From Streptomyces sp. NBC_01288 (GTDB taxonomy: Bacteria > Actinomycetota > Actinomycetes > Streptomycetales > Streptomycetaceae), in NCBI RefSeq assembly GCF_035982055.1, contig NZ_CP108427.1, positions 496,001-560,000 on the forward strand: a stretch of 64,000 nucleotides of DNA, in the 5' to 3' direction. Position 1 is the first letter of the stretch; the number at the start of each line of letters is the position of its first letter. The notes under the pieces are model-generated. The model did no database searches. It saw only the letters and a list, made by a program, of their open reading frames with translations, and was not told the origin of the DNA. Of this stretch, positions 29,979 through 38,092 are shown piece by piece. The translations under genes and the position numbers were made by a program.

Positions 29979-30806
29979 ATGACCGTCGTCCCGATCGCCC
30001 GCGCCGCGGCCTACTCTCCCCCGCCTCCCGTCACAGGTTCAGCCGTGTCCGCGTCCGCGCCCCCCGACTCGATGAACTCCGTCCTCGGCAAGGTGCGGCC
30101 CATCCTGGAGGCGTTCACCGTCGACGACGAGTCGCTCTCCCTCGCGGATCTTGTGCGCCGTACCGGAGTCGCGAAGGCCACCGTGCACCGGCTGTGCCAA
30201 GAGCTGGTCGTCTGGGGGCTGTTGGAGCGGGCGGGGTGCGACTACCGGCTCGGGCTCAGGCTGTTCGAGATCGGGCAGCGGGTGCACCGGCAGCGGATCC
30301 TGCGCGAGGTGGCGCAGCCGTACATGGAGGATCTGCTGCTCGCCACGCAGGAGACGATCCACTTCGCGATCCACGACGGCCTGGATGTCGTCTACTTGGA
30401 GAAGATCCTGCCGCACCGGGGCCTGAGCGAGGAGTCCCGGGTGGCGGGCCGGCTCCCGCTCTACTGCACCGCCACCGGCAAGGCGATCCTGGCCTTCTCC
30501 CCCGCCGCCCTGTTCGGGGAGGTGATCAGGAACGGGCTGAAACCGTTCACCCGGCACACGATCACCTCTCCCGGGCGGCTGCGCGGCCAGGTGGAGCGCA
30601 TCCGGGAGGAGGGCATCGCGACCGAGGCGGAAGAGGTCAGACTCGGCTACATGAGCATGGCCGTGCCGGTCTTCGGCCGGCAGAACACCCTCGCCGGCGC
30701 CCTCTCGATCACCGCCCCGACCTACCGCGTGGACGCCGCCGCGCACGCCAGCGCGCTGCGCACCGCGGGTCTGGGTATCGGCCGGTCGCTGAGGTCGGCG
30801 CTGTGA
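29979..30806 (+). CDS. IclR-family transcriptional regulator 1
   Basis: A 275-residue regulator. After a 35-residue Pro/Ser/Ala-rich arm comes the winged helix-turn-helix (SVLGKVRPILEAF, LADLVRRTGVAKATVHRLCQEL) and then the IclR effector domain with GRLPLYCTATGKAILAF and the final AVPVFGRQNTLAGALSITAP. IclR proteins include many activators of aromatic catabolism (PcaU, PobR). It lies inside the catabolic operon, so it is the first candidate to bind the shared 17-bp palindrome. ATG 29979 has GTGAGG 8 nt upstream; GTG 29970 is also in frame. Confidence 0.92.
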   Translation: MTVVPIARAAAYSPPPPVTGSAVSASAPPDSMNSVLGKVRPILEAFTVDDESLSLADLVRRTGVAKATVHRLCQELVVWGLLERAGCDYRLGLRLFEIGQRVHRQRILREVAQPYMEDLLLATQETIHFAIHDGLDVVYLEKILPHRGLSEESRVAGRLPLYCTATGKAILAFSPAALFGEVIRNGLKPFTRHTITSPGRLRGQVERIREEGIATEAEEVRLGYMSMAVPVFGRQNTLAGALSITAPTYRVDAAAHASALRTAGLGIGRSLRSAL

Positions 30807-31324
30807 ACGTCCTGGACGAGGTGCTGACGCGGGCCCGGAGTCTCGTGGACCGGTGGGAGGACGAGGACTGCGGCACGGTCACCGTCAAGGACTTCTGCCG
30901 GTACGCCGCCGCGCTGAACGACGCCGACTACATCGACCGGGCCCGGAAACGGGAGGCGACGGGCGAGCCCGTCGAGGCTCCCGCCCTCTTCCTCGCCGCC
31001 ACGATGAGCTGGGAAGACGGGCCTCCCGAACGGGAGTTGAGGCCGGACGGGCTGGCCGCCCGGGAGTCGCCGTGCACCATGGGCCTGCCGGTCCGCCAGG
31101 TGCACGGCGGCCAGACCGTGCGGCTGCTCCGGGGCCCGGTCGCGGGCAGCCGTGTCACCGCCTCGCGGGCGGTCACCTCCGCCGAGCGCAAGCAGGGCCG
31201 CTCCGGTGCCTTCGTGCTGCTCGGCCTCACCACCCGCTTCACCTCGGCGGACGGCACCGAACTGACCGCCGTGGACGAGACGATCGTCGTGATGGAAGCA
31301 CTCGACTCCCCCGGAGCCCCATGA
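30803..31324 (+). CDS. FAS1-like/MaoC N-terminal dehydratase subunit 2
   Basis: A 173-residue hot-dog protein of the MaoC_dehydrat_N type (VTVKDFCRYAAALNDADYID at the start; GGQTVRLLRGPVAGSRVTASRAVTSAERKQGRSG in two strands further on). It overlaps the iclR stop by 4 nt (GTGA) and the MaoC gene that follows by 4 nt (ATGA). It is a paralogue of the 20142 gene and forms a second split hydratase pair. The two pairs probably act on different CoA intermediates. Confidence 0.83.
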   Translation: MNVLDEVLTRARSLVDRWEDEDCGTVTVKDFCRYAAALNDADYIDRARKREATGEPVEAPALFLAATMSWEDGPPERELRPDGLAARESPCTMGLPVRQVHGGQTVRLLRGPVAGSRVTASRAVTSAERKQGRSGAFVLLGLTTRFTSADGTELTAVDETIVVMEALDSPGAP

Positions 31325-31713
31325 ACCCGCCCGTCGCCGGTGACATCTGCCCGCCGCAGCGGTACACGCACAGCACGGTCCAACTCTTCCGCTTCAGCGC
31401 CGTGTCGTGGAACTCCCATCGCATCCACTACGACGCCGGGTTCGCGGCCTCGGAGGGCTTCCCGGGTGCCGTCGTACAGTCCACCCTGCACGGCGAGACC
31501 CTCACCCGGTACGCGTTGGCGTGGGCCGGGCCGAACTCCCTTCTGGAGACGGTGAGTTGGCGCAACCGTACGACCGCCGTGGCAGGTGAGCCCCTCACCT
31601 GGACCGGAACCGTCCAGGCGGTGGAGGGCGCCCGGGTGTCCCTGGAGGTCGCCGTCCTCAAGGCCGACGGCACTCCCTGTGTCACGGGAACGGTCCAAAT
31701 CGCCCTCGTCTGA
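31321..31713 (+). CDS. MaoC-type hydratase subunit 2
   Basis: A 130-residue hydratase with the motif FRFSAVSWNSHRIHYDAGFA, which is very like the catalytic segment of HTD2 and mesaconyl-C4-CoA hydratases, then GFPGAVVQSTLHG and SWRNRTTAVAGEPLTWTGTV. Partner of the preceding gene. It closes the long operon that starts with the Rieske gene; 66 nt later a new promoter serves the reductase-ferredoxin pair. Confidence 0.88.
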   Translation: MNPPVAGDICPPQRYTHSTVQLFRFSAVSWNSHRIHYDAGFAASEGFPGAVVQSTLHGETLTRYALAWAGPNSLLETVSWRNRTTAVAGEPLTWTGTVQAVEGARVSLEVAVLKADGTPCVTGTVQIALV

Positions 31714-31718
31714 CCCCC

Positions 31719-31735
31719 GTCCCGGCAGCCGGACC
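31719..31735. promoter_or_regulatory. Degraded copy of the 17-bp operator, site D, with -10
   Basis: GTCCCGGCAGCCGGACC keeps the right-hand CGGACC half-site and a weaker left arm. It ends exactly 30 nt before TACGCT (31766-31771), a good -10 hexamer. A further GGAGCGGTCCGTTCC half-site lies between them at 31751-31765. TACGCT is 8 nt before ATG 31780, which has no Shine-Dalgarno site, so the reductase transcript is probably leaderless. Confidence 0.45.
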
Positions 31736-31779
31736 GGTTCCATTGGGCCTGGAGCGGTCCGTTCCTACGCTCCTGAACC

Positions 31780-32793
31780 ATGAGCGTTCCTATTGATGCG
31801 CCGGTCCAGTCACCGGTGATCGAGACCGACATCCTGATCATCGGCGCCGGCCCGTCCGGCCTCTACGGCGCCTACTACGCCGGCTTCCGCGGACTGCGCG
31901 TCACCGTCATGGACGTGCTGCCTCAGTGCGGCGGCCAGATCAGCGCGATGTACCCGGAGAAGCCCATCTTCGACATCGCCGGATTCCCGTCGGTACGGGG
32001 CCGCGACCTCGTCGACAACCTGGTCGCGCAGGCGGCGCTGTACGACGTCCGCTACCTCCTCGGGGAGCGGGCGGTGGACCTGGCCCACGACCGCGAGGGC
32101 CGTCCCGTCGTCCGTTCCGACGCGGGAACCGTCGTACGGGCGGGGGCAGTTGTGATCACGGGCGGGGTGGGGACGTTCACGCCCCGGGCTCTTCCGGCGG
32201 GAGAGGACTTTCTCGGGCGCGGGCAGGTGTACTTCGTGCCGGACCCGGCCGCCCACACCGGTCACGACGTGGTCGTCGTCGGCGGCGGGGACAGCGCCTT
32301 CGACTGGGCGGCGCTGCTCGCCCCGATCGCCCGGTCCGTCACCCTCGTCCATCGCAACGCACGGTTCCGGGCGCACGCGGCGAGCGTGGAGAAGGTGCGC
32401 GCGCTCGGCATCGAGATCATCACCGACTCCGAAGTGAGCGCCCTGCACGGCGAGTTGGGGGTGGAGAAGGTCGAGGTGCGGCACCGGGTCGAGAAGACCG
32501 TCCGGCTGCTGCCCGCCCGTACGGTCGTCGCCGCGCTCGGTTTCATCGCCGATCTTGGACCGCTCCAAAACTGGGGGCTCGAACTCCGGGCGCGGCGGAT
32601 CGCCGTCGACACCCGCATGGCGACCAATCTGCCGCGCGTGTTCGCCGCCGGCGACATCACCGACTACCCGGGCAAGGTGCGGCTGATCTCCGTCGGCTTC
32701 GGCGAGGCCGCCACCGCCGTGAACAACGCGGCCACCGTCATCGACCCCGAGGCCGCGCTGTTCCCCGGCCATTCCACCGAGAAGGAGAACTGA
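31780..32793 (+). CDS. Thioredoxin-reductase-like ferredoxin-NADP+ reductase
   Basis: A 337-residue flavoprotein of the FNR2/YumC type. It has the FAD loop DILIIGAGPSGLYGAYYAGFRG, the NADPH loop VVVVGGGDSAFDWA and FAAGDITDYPGKVRLISVGFGEA. The redox CxxC of thioredoxin reductase is absent (CGGQISAMYP lies early instead), which is typical of FNR2. It should pass electrons from NADPH to the ferredoxin encoded 1 nt downstream and from there to the Rieske oxygenase. Confidence 0.92.
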   Translation: MSVPIDAPVQSPVIETDILIIGAGPSGLYGAYYAGFRGLRVTVMDVLPQCGGQISAMYPEKPIFDIAGFPSVRGRDLVDNLVAQAALYDVRYLLGERAVDLAHDREGRPVVRSDAGTVVRAGAVVITGGVGTFTPRALPAGEDFLGRGQVYFVPDPAAHTGHDVVVVGGGDSAFDWAALLAPIARSVTLVHRNARFRAHAASVEKVRALGIEIITDSEVSALHGELGVEKVEVRHRVEKTVRLLPARTVVAALGFIADLGPLQNWGLELRARRIAVDTRMATNLPRVFAAGDITDYPGKVRLISVGFGEAATAVNNAATVIDPEAALFPGHSTEKEN

Positions 32794-32794
32794 C

Positions 32795-33115
32795 ATGGCC
32801 TACGTCATCGGATCGGCCTGCGTCGACATCATGGACCGGTCCTGCATGGAGGAGTGCCCGGTCGACTGCATCTACGAGGGCGAGCGCAAGCTCTACATCA
32901 ACCCCGTGGAGTGCATCGACTGCGGCGCCTGCGAGACGGCCTGCCCCGAGCAGGCGATCACCGTCGACCGGCTCGCCGACCCGGAGTTCCGCGCCGACAA
33001 CCGCCGCTTCTTCGAGGAGCCCCTGTCCGGTCGCACGACACCGCTCGGCACCCCCGGCGGGGCGACCGCCGTGGGGCCGGTGGGCGCCGACACGGCGTTC
33101 GTTAGCGCCCTGTGA
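32795..33115 (+). CDS. 7Fe-8S ferredoxin (FdxA type)
   Basis: A 106-residue ferredoxin. The 3Fe-4S site is formed by Cys in SACVDIMDRSCMEECPVDC and the 4Fe-4S site by CIDCGACETACPEQA. The C-terminal extension (DPEFRADNRRFFEEPLSG) is the usual FdxA tail, here with about 25 extra Gly/Ala-rich residues. It is cotranscribed with the FNR-like reductase and is the likely electron donor for the Rieske oxygenase, although such oxygenases more often use 2Fe-2S ferredoxins. It could also serve the P450 at 46263. Confidence 0.93.
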   Translation: MAYVIGSACVDIMDRSCMEECPVDCIYEGERKLYINPVECIDCGACETACPEQAITVDRLADPEFRADNRRFFEEPLSGRTTPLGTPGGATAVGPVGADTAFVSAL

Positions 33116-33153
33116 TTTCCGGCGAGTGGCTCAAATCTGCGTTTCCAGGGGTG

Positions 33154-33206
33154 GCGCAATCCTGCGCGCCCCGAGGGAATTCCAAGCGAAAGCTGCACCG
33201 CAACAC
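33154..33206. promoter_or_regulatory. 53-bp element shared with 43628-43680 (copy 1)
   Basis: Aligned without gaps to 43628-43680: both start GCGyAwTCCTGCGCGCCC and carry CGRAAGCTGCACCG after a 14-15 nt less conserved middle. It lies 67 nt upstream of the amidohydrolase-dpp operon. The other copy is at the start of the Lrp/AsnC gene, next to the second amidohydrolase. Best explained as the binding site of one regulator, with Lrp first in line. Confidence 0.55.
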
Positions 33207-33272
33207 AGGCAAATCCTTGCCCGCCCACACTCCTCCTTACCAGTTCCCACGGAAAGGAGTGAACACGGTCCT

Positions 33273-34607
33273 ATGACGGAGCGAACAGTCCTGGCCGGAA
33301 TGACGTTGATCGACGGCACCGGAGGTGCCGCACGGACGAACGCGACCGTGGTGATCGACGGCACCGTGATCACCGAGGTGGGAGACGCGGACAGCGTGGC
33401 GACGACCCCCTCGGACACGGTGTACGACCTGCGGGGGACGACCCTGCTGCCCGGTCTCGTCGACTGCCATGTGCACCTGCGGTCCAACGCGGGCACCCGC
33501 CCGCAGGACGTGCAGCTGTGGAACATGCTGACGTCGACGGAGGAGCAGACCCTGCATGCCGCGGCCAACGCCCGTGAGGCGCTGCGGTCCGGTTTCACCA
33601 CGGTCCGGGACACGGCCGGTTCGCTGCCCGAGGTGGCGGTCAAGCACGTGATGGACGAGCACGTCCTCGACGGGGCGCGGGTCGTGGCCTCCGGTCTCGT
33701 GGGCATGACCGCGGGGCACGGCGACATGTTCTGCCCGGCGACCCTGGACGAGAAGCGGATGTGGCCGCCGGCCGACGGCGCGGACGAGTGCCGCAAGCGG
33801 GTCCGGGAGTACGCCCGGATGGGCGTGGACCTGATCAAGATCTGCACGAGCGGCGGCACGCTCTCCGTCGGCGACAAGACCTCGTGGCGCAACTACACGG
33901 ACGCCGAGATCGACGCGATCGTCGACGAGGCGCACGCCCTGGACCTGCGGGTGGCGGCCCACGCGCACACCCGGGCCGGGATCACGGCCGCGCTGGTCGC
34001 CGGGGTGGACACGCTGGAGCACGGCTCCGACCTCGACGAGGACCTCGTCGAGCTGATGCTGGAACAGGGCACGTTCCTCTGCCCGACCCTGTCGATCAGC
34101 GAGTTCATGACGGAGCACGGGCGCCAACGCGGCCTGGTGACCGAGCAGTTGGACAAGGCGGAGTTGCTCCGCGAGCGCCGGCTGATGTCCGTACGGCGGG
34201 CCTATCGGGCCGGGGTGCGGATCATCACGGGCAGCGACTCGTCGAACACGATGCTTTTCGGGAATCACGCCCGCGAACTGGTGCTGCTGCACGAGCAGAT
34301 CGGCATGACGCCGGCCGAGGTCCTGGTCGCGTCGACCTCCGCCGCCGCCGAGGCCCTCGGTCTCGGGTCCAGGACGGGGACGGTCGCGCCGGGCATGTGG
34401 GCGGATCTGCTGCTGGTGGACGGTGACCCGCTGGCCGATCTGGGCGTGCTCACCGACCGGCGGCGGCTGCGCGCGGTGTTCCGCGAGGGCCGGGTCTTCG
34501 ACCCGAACGCGGCCGGTTCCGTCCCCGGCGCGCTGGCCGCGCGACTCCGTCCCTCCGAACCGACCCGTACGACGCCCCGGGCCTCGGCGCCGGCCGCCGC
34601 GATATAA
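33273..34607 (+). CDS. Metal-dependent amidohydrolase (imidazolonepropionase/prolidase-like)
   Basis: A 444-residue TIM-barrel amidohydrolase. Metal ligands: HVH in LVDCHVHL, the carbamylated Lys in GVDLIKICTSGG, His in VAAHAHT, His in LEHGSD and Asp in TGSDSSN. It resembles the Xaa-Pro dipeptidase/ochratoxinase-like members that cleave peptide or amide bonds. It heads the peptide-transporter operon, 13 nt before dppB. The AAAGGAG is 13 nt before ATG, a long spacing. A paralogue of similar length is at 43781. Confidence 0.9.
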   Translation: MTERTVLAGMTLIDGTGGAARTNATVVIDGTVITEVGDADSVATTPSDTVYDLRGTTLLPGLVDCHVHLRSNAGTRPQDVQLWNMLTSTEEQTLHAAANAREALRSGFTTVRDTAGSLPEVAVKHVMDEHVLDGARVVASGLVGMTAGHGDMFCPATLDEKRMWPPADGADECRKRVREYARMGVDLIKICTSGGTLSVGDKTSWRNYTDAEIDAIVDEAHALDLRVAAHAHTRAGITAALVAGVDTLEHGSDLDEDLVELMLEQGTFLCPTLSISEFMTEHGRQRGLVTEQLDKAELLRERRLMSVRRAYRAGVRIITGSDSSNTMLFGNHARELVLLHEQIGMTPAEVLVASTSAAAEALGLGSRTGTVAPGMWADLLLVDGDPLADLGVLTDRRRLRAVFREGRVFDPNAAGSVPGALAARLRPSEPTRTTPRASAPAAAI

Positions 34608-34620
34608 GGGGAGAGATCCA

Positions 34621-35583
34621 GTGCTGCGTTATCTGTCGATCCGTGTGGTCCGCTCGCTCGCGGTGGTCCTCTGCCTCAGCGCCATCGTGTTCGCCCTGGC
34701 GCATCTGGTCCCCGGTGATCCGGCGGCCCTGATCGCCGGCGAGAACTCGACGCCCCAGCTGCGCGCCCAGATCACCCAGCAGCTGGGTCTCGACCAGCCC
34801 GTGTGGTCGCAGTACCTCACGTGGATCGGGCACGCCGTCCGGGGCGACCTGGGCTCGTCCCTGCTGGACGGGCAGAGCGTCGGCGCCCAGGTCGCGGCCC
34901 GCCTCCCGGTGAGCCTCGAACTCGCCGTCTACGCGGCGGTGATCGCGGTCCTGTGGGGCATCCCGGCGGGCATCTGGTCGGCGATGCACCAGGGGCGCGC
35001 CAAGGACCGGCTGGTCAACAGCGCGGCATTCATGGGGCTCGCCGTCCCGCCGTTCGTGGTCGGCACGGTGATGGTCCTCCTGGTGAGCACGCTCGCACCG
35101 ACCTGGCCGCTGTTCTCGTTCGTGCCGTTCTCGCAGGACCCACTGCTCAATCTCCAGGTGCTGCTGCTCCCTGCGATCGCCCTGGGCATCCCGTTCGGCG
35201 CGACGCTCTGCCGCTACATGCGGGCCGCCGTCCTCGACGTGGAGGGCCAGGACTTCATGCGGACGGCGGCGGCGAAGGGCGCGGGGCGACGGCGGCTGAT
35301 GCTGCGGCACGCGCTGCGCAACGCGCTGGTACCCGTGGTCACCGCAGGTGGCCTCCAGCTCGGGGTGCTGGTCGGCGGCACCGTGATCGTCGAGCAGGTC
35401 TTCGCGCTCCCCGGGCTCGGCTCGCTGATCGTCAACTCCATCACGCAGCACGACTTCACGGTGATCCAGGGCGCGATCCTCGCGCTGGGCGCCTCCTATG
35501 TGCTGATCAACCTGGTGACCGACCTGGTCTACCCCCTCATCGACCCCCGCATCCGGACGACTGGAGCTCGCCGTGACGGTTGA
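34621..35583 (+). CDS. Dipeptide/oligopeptide ABC transporter permease, DppB type
   Basis: A 320-residue permease with the DppB start LRYLSIRVVRSLAVVLCLS, the periplasmic VPGDPAALIAG and QLGLDQPVWSQYLTW segments, and the EAA-like loop DVEGQDFMRTAAAKGAGRRRLMLRHALRNALVP. Five or six helices. GTG 34621 follows GGGGAGA. It pairs with the DppC-like protein encoded next (11-nt overlap). Confidence 0.93.
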   Translation: MLRYLSIRVVRSLAVVLCLSAIVFALAHLVPGDPAALIAGENSTPQLRAQITQQLGLDQPVWSQYLTWIGHAVRGDLGSSLLDGQSVGAQVAARLPVSLELAVYAAVIAVLWGIPAGIWSAMHQGRAKDRLVNSAAFMGLAVPPFVVGTVMVLLVSTLAPTWPLFSFVPFSQDPLLNLQVLLLPAIALGIPFGATLCRYMRAAVLDVEGQDFMRTAAAKGAGRRRLMLRHALRNALVPVVTAGGLQLGVLVGGTVIVEQVFALPGLGSLIVNSITQHDFTVIQGAILALGASYVLINLVTDLVYPLIDPRIRTTGARRDG

Positions 35584-36454
35584 ATCCACCGCGCCCGCCG
35601 TCACCGTGGCACCGGCGCGACGACGACTGCGGCCCCGCCTCGGCTGGAACGCGACGCTGACCACGGGGGTGTGCGTCCTCGTCGCGATCGTGCTGCTGTC
35701 CCTGCTCATCGGGTTCTTCGGCCGCTACTCGACGACGGACGTCGGCGACTCGCTGCTCACCGGCCCCTCGGGGAGTCACTGGCTGGGCACCGACAACCTC
35801 GGCCGTGACCTGTTCACCCGGACCTTCGGGGCGGCCCGGCAGTCCCTCATGGTGGCCTTCGGGGCGACCACCCTCGCCGCGCTGATCGGCGTCCCGATCG
35901 GTCTCGTCGCCGGCTACAACGCCCGGCGCCTGGACGCGGTCCTGATGGCGGCGATGGACACCGCGATGTCGATTCCCTCCGTGCTGCTGGCACTTGTGCT
36001 GGTGTCGGTCTTCAGCCCGGGCATGTGGGTCCTCATCGGGGGCATGGGCCTGATCTTCGTGCCGTACTTCGCGCGGATCGTGCGTGCTCCGGCGCTCACC
36101 GTGCGCGAGCGGGACTTCGTGTCGGCGGCGCGCATCGCCGGCGTACCCACTCCCGTGATCATCGGCCGCCATGTACTGCCGAACGTGCTGTCCTCCGCGC
36201 TCGTCCAGTACGCCAACACCGCGGCGACCTGCGTCCTGGTCGAGGCGTCCCTGAGCTATCTGGGCCTCGGCATCCAGCCGCCGACGCCCAGCTGGGGCCG
36301 GATGATCTTCGAGGGTCAGCGCTATATGAAGGACGACCCGCTGCTGGTGATCGTCCCCGGCATCACCCTGGCCATCGCCACGGCGGCCTTCGGCCTCATC
36401 TCCGACGGCCTACAGGAACAGCTCAACCCGCGCGGCAGGCGCCGCACGCCCTGA
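35573..36454 (+). CDS. Dipeptide/oligopeptide ABC transporter permease, DppC type
   Basis: A 293-residue permease with the DppC marks HWLGTDNLGRDLFTRTFGAAR after the first helix and the EAA-like loop VRERDFVSAARIAGVPTPVIIGRHVLPN, then ASLSYLGLGIQPPTPSWGRMI. GTG 35573 is inside the dppB end. It forms the channel with DppB. Confidence 0.94.
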   Translation: MTVESTAPAVTVAPARRRLRPRLGWNATLTTGVCVLVAIVLLSLLIGFFGRYSTTDVGDSLLTGPSGSHWLGTDNLGRDLFTRTFGAARQSLMVAFGATTLAALIGVPIGLVAGYNARRLDAVLMAAMDTAMSIPSVLLALVLVSVFSPGMWVLIGGMGLIFVPYFARIVRAPALTVRERDFVSAARIAGVPTPVIIGRHVLPNVLSSALVQYANTAATCVLVEASLSYLGLGIQPPTPSWGRMIFEGQRYMKDDPLLVIVPGITLAIATAAFGLISDGLQEQLNPRGRRRTP

Positions 36455-36508
36455 ACAGGCGCCCGCACCACGTCACCTCACCCTCACGTTCTTGAGAAAC
36501 AGGCGGTC

Positions 36509-38092
36509 ATGATGACGAACCACACCCTCTCCCGCAGAAACGCGCTGGCCCTCGGCGGCAGCACACTCGCCGGCCTGATGCTGGCGGCCTGCGGCGGTAC
36601 GGCCACCACGGCCACCAAGACCTCCGGGAAGCCGGTCAGCGGCGGCACCCTCACCATCGGGCTCGACGGGGAGCCCACGGTCGGCTTCGACCCGCAGGTG
36701 GCCCAGGCCTACTTCGACCAGCAGATCGTCGCCCAGTTCTACGAGGGCCTGCTGAGCCTGGACAGCAAGGGCCAGATCAAGCCCGGGCTCGCGAAGAGCT
36801 ACCAGCAGGTGGACTCCACCACCTACCGGTTCACGCTCCGCGACGGGATCACCTTCCACGACGGCACCAAGCTCACCACCGACGACGTGATCTTCAGCCT
36901 GGAGCGGCTGATGGACCCCTCGATCAAGTCGCCGTACACCCAGCAGTACAAGATCAAGACGGTGACCGCGCCGGACGCCAGCACCATCGAGATCAAGCTC
37001 AGCACCCCGCAGCCGTCGCTGTACAACTTCCTGGCCCGCCCGTGGAGCGGCGCCATCATGAGCAAGAAGTGGACGACGTCCCGCACCGGCAACCAGCTCA
37101 AGCAGACGGAGAACGGCACCGGCCCCTTCGCCCTGAAGAAGTGGTCGAAGGGCATCTCCATCGAGCTCTCCGGCCACAAGGGCTACTGGGACAAGCCGAA
37201 GCCGTACCTCGACACGGTGATCTACCGGCTCATCCCCGACGAGACCTCGCGCGTCGCCTCGCTGCGCTCCAACTCGGTGCAGCTGCTGTCCTTCCGCGAC
37301 CTGCGCATGGTGAGCGACGTCAAGACCACCAGCGGTGTCACCGAGGCGAACGGACCCATCGTCTCCAGCATCTGGCTCAACATGAACACCCTCAGCGGAC
37401 CCCTCGCCGACAAGCGGGTCCGGGAGGCGTTCAACCTCGCCATCGACCGCGAGACCCTGATCAAGACGCTGGGCAGCGGCTCGGCCACCTTCGGCTACGT
37501 CATCCCGCCGCAGGACCCGTACGGCATCACGCCCACCACCGCCGACCCGATGTACAAGCAGAACCAGAGCAAGGCCATCGCGCTCCTCAAGGAAGCGGGC
37601 AAGAGCAAGGTCACCATCGAACTGCTCGCCCCCAGCGACCCGGCCTACGGCCCCGACATCTCCGCCATGGAGCTGATGAAGGCGCAGCTGTCCAAGGTGG
37701 GCATCACGCTCAACCTCAAACTCGTGCCGTTCGCGAGTGTCGTGCCGAAGGTGCTGGCCGGCGAGTACACCGACATGGTGATGATGACCAGCGTGCTCAA
37801 CGCGGACCCGAGCCAGTACCTGGACCTGTGGTTCGCCAAGGGCAGCCCGGCGACCAAGGTCAAGGACCAGCACCTGTGGGACCTGATGGCCGCCGCGAAG
37901 AGCGAGCAGAACAACGCGAAGCGGGTCACGCTCTACCACCAGCTCGCCCAGTACATCGCCGACGAGGCCTACCTCCTGGTGCCGTACGCCAAGGCGGTGC
38001 GGGGCGAGGCGTGGAGCGACAAGCTGCACGGCTACCAGCCGGACGCGACGGCGACCCGCCTCAACCTCAAAAACGCCTGGCTGTCCCAGTGA
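36509..38092 (+). CDS. Peptide-type substrate-binding lipoprotein (SBP family 5, DppA-like)
   Basis: A 527-residue extracytoplasmic binding protein. The leader has a twin-arginine-like SRRNALALGG and a lipobox LMLAACGG, so it is probably a Tat-exported lipoprotein. Family 5 marks are GGTLTIGLDGEPTVGFDPQ, YRFTLRDGITFHDGTKLTTDDVIFSL and the RVREAFNLAIDRE helix. The substrate is unknown; the nearby amidohydrolase suggests a peptide or peptide-like amide. It sits between the permease and ATPase genes. Confidence 0.93.
   Translation: MMTNHTLSRRNALALGGSTLAGLMLAACGGTATTATKTSGKPVSGGTLTIGLDGEPTVGFDPQVAQAYFDQQIVAQFYEGLLSLDSKGQIKPGLAKSYQQVDSTTYRFTLRDGITFHDGTKLTTDDVIFSLERLMDPSIKSPYTQQYKIKTVTAPDASTIEIKLSTPQPSLYNFLARPWSGAIMSKKWTTSRTGNQLKQTENGTGPFALKKWSKGISIELSGHKGYWDKPKPYLDTVIYRLIPDETSRVASLRSNSVQLLSFRDLRMVSDVKTTSGVTEANGPIVSSIWLNMNTLSGPLADKRVREAFNLAIDRETLIKTLGSGSATFGYVIPPQDPYGITPTTADPMYKQNQSKAIALLKEAGKSKVTIELLAPSDPAYGPDISAMELMKAQLSKVGITLNLKLVPFASVVPKVLAGEYTDMVMMTSVLNADPSQYLDLWFAKGSPATKVKDQHLWDLMAAAKSEQNNAKRVTLYHQLAQYIADEAYLLVPYAKAVRGEAWSDKLHGYQPDATATRLNLKNAWLSQ

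Noticed and set aside
31744..31765. GGGCCTGGAGCGGTCC treated as the main operator of the reductase gene.
   Set aside because: Only one half matches, and it would lie 5 nt from the -10, unlike the other cases. The copy at 31719-31735 fits the 30-nt rule better, although it is weak.
33131..33228. A broken duplicate of the Lrp 5' end on the minus strand at 33154-33206.
   Set aside because: The translated frame shares only scattered residues with the Lrp arm and the similarity ends outside the element, so a regulatory site is more likely.
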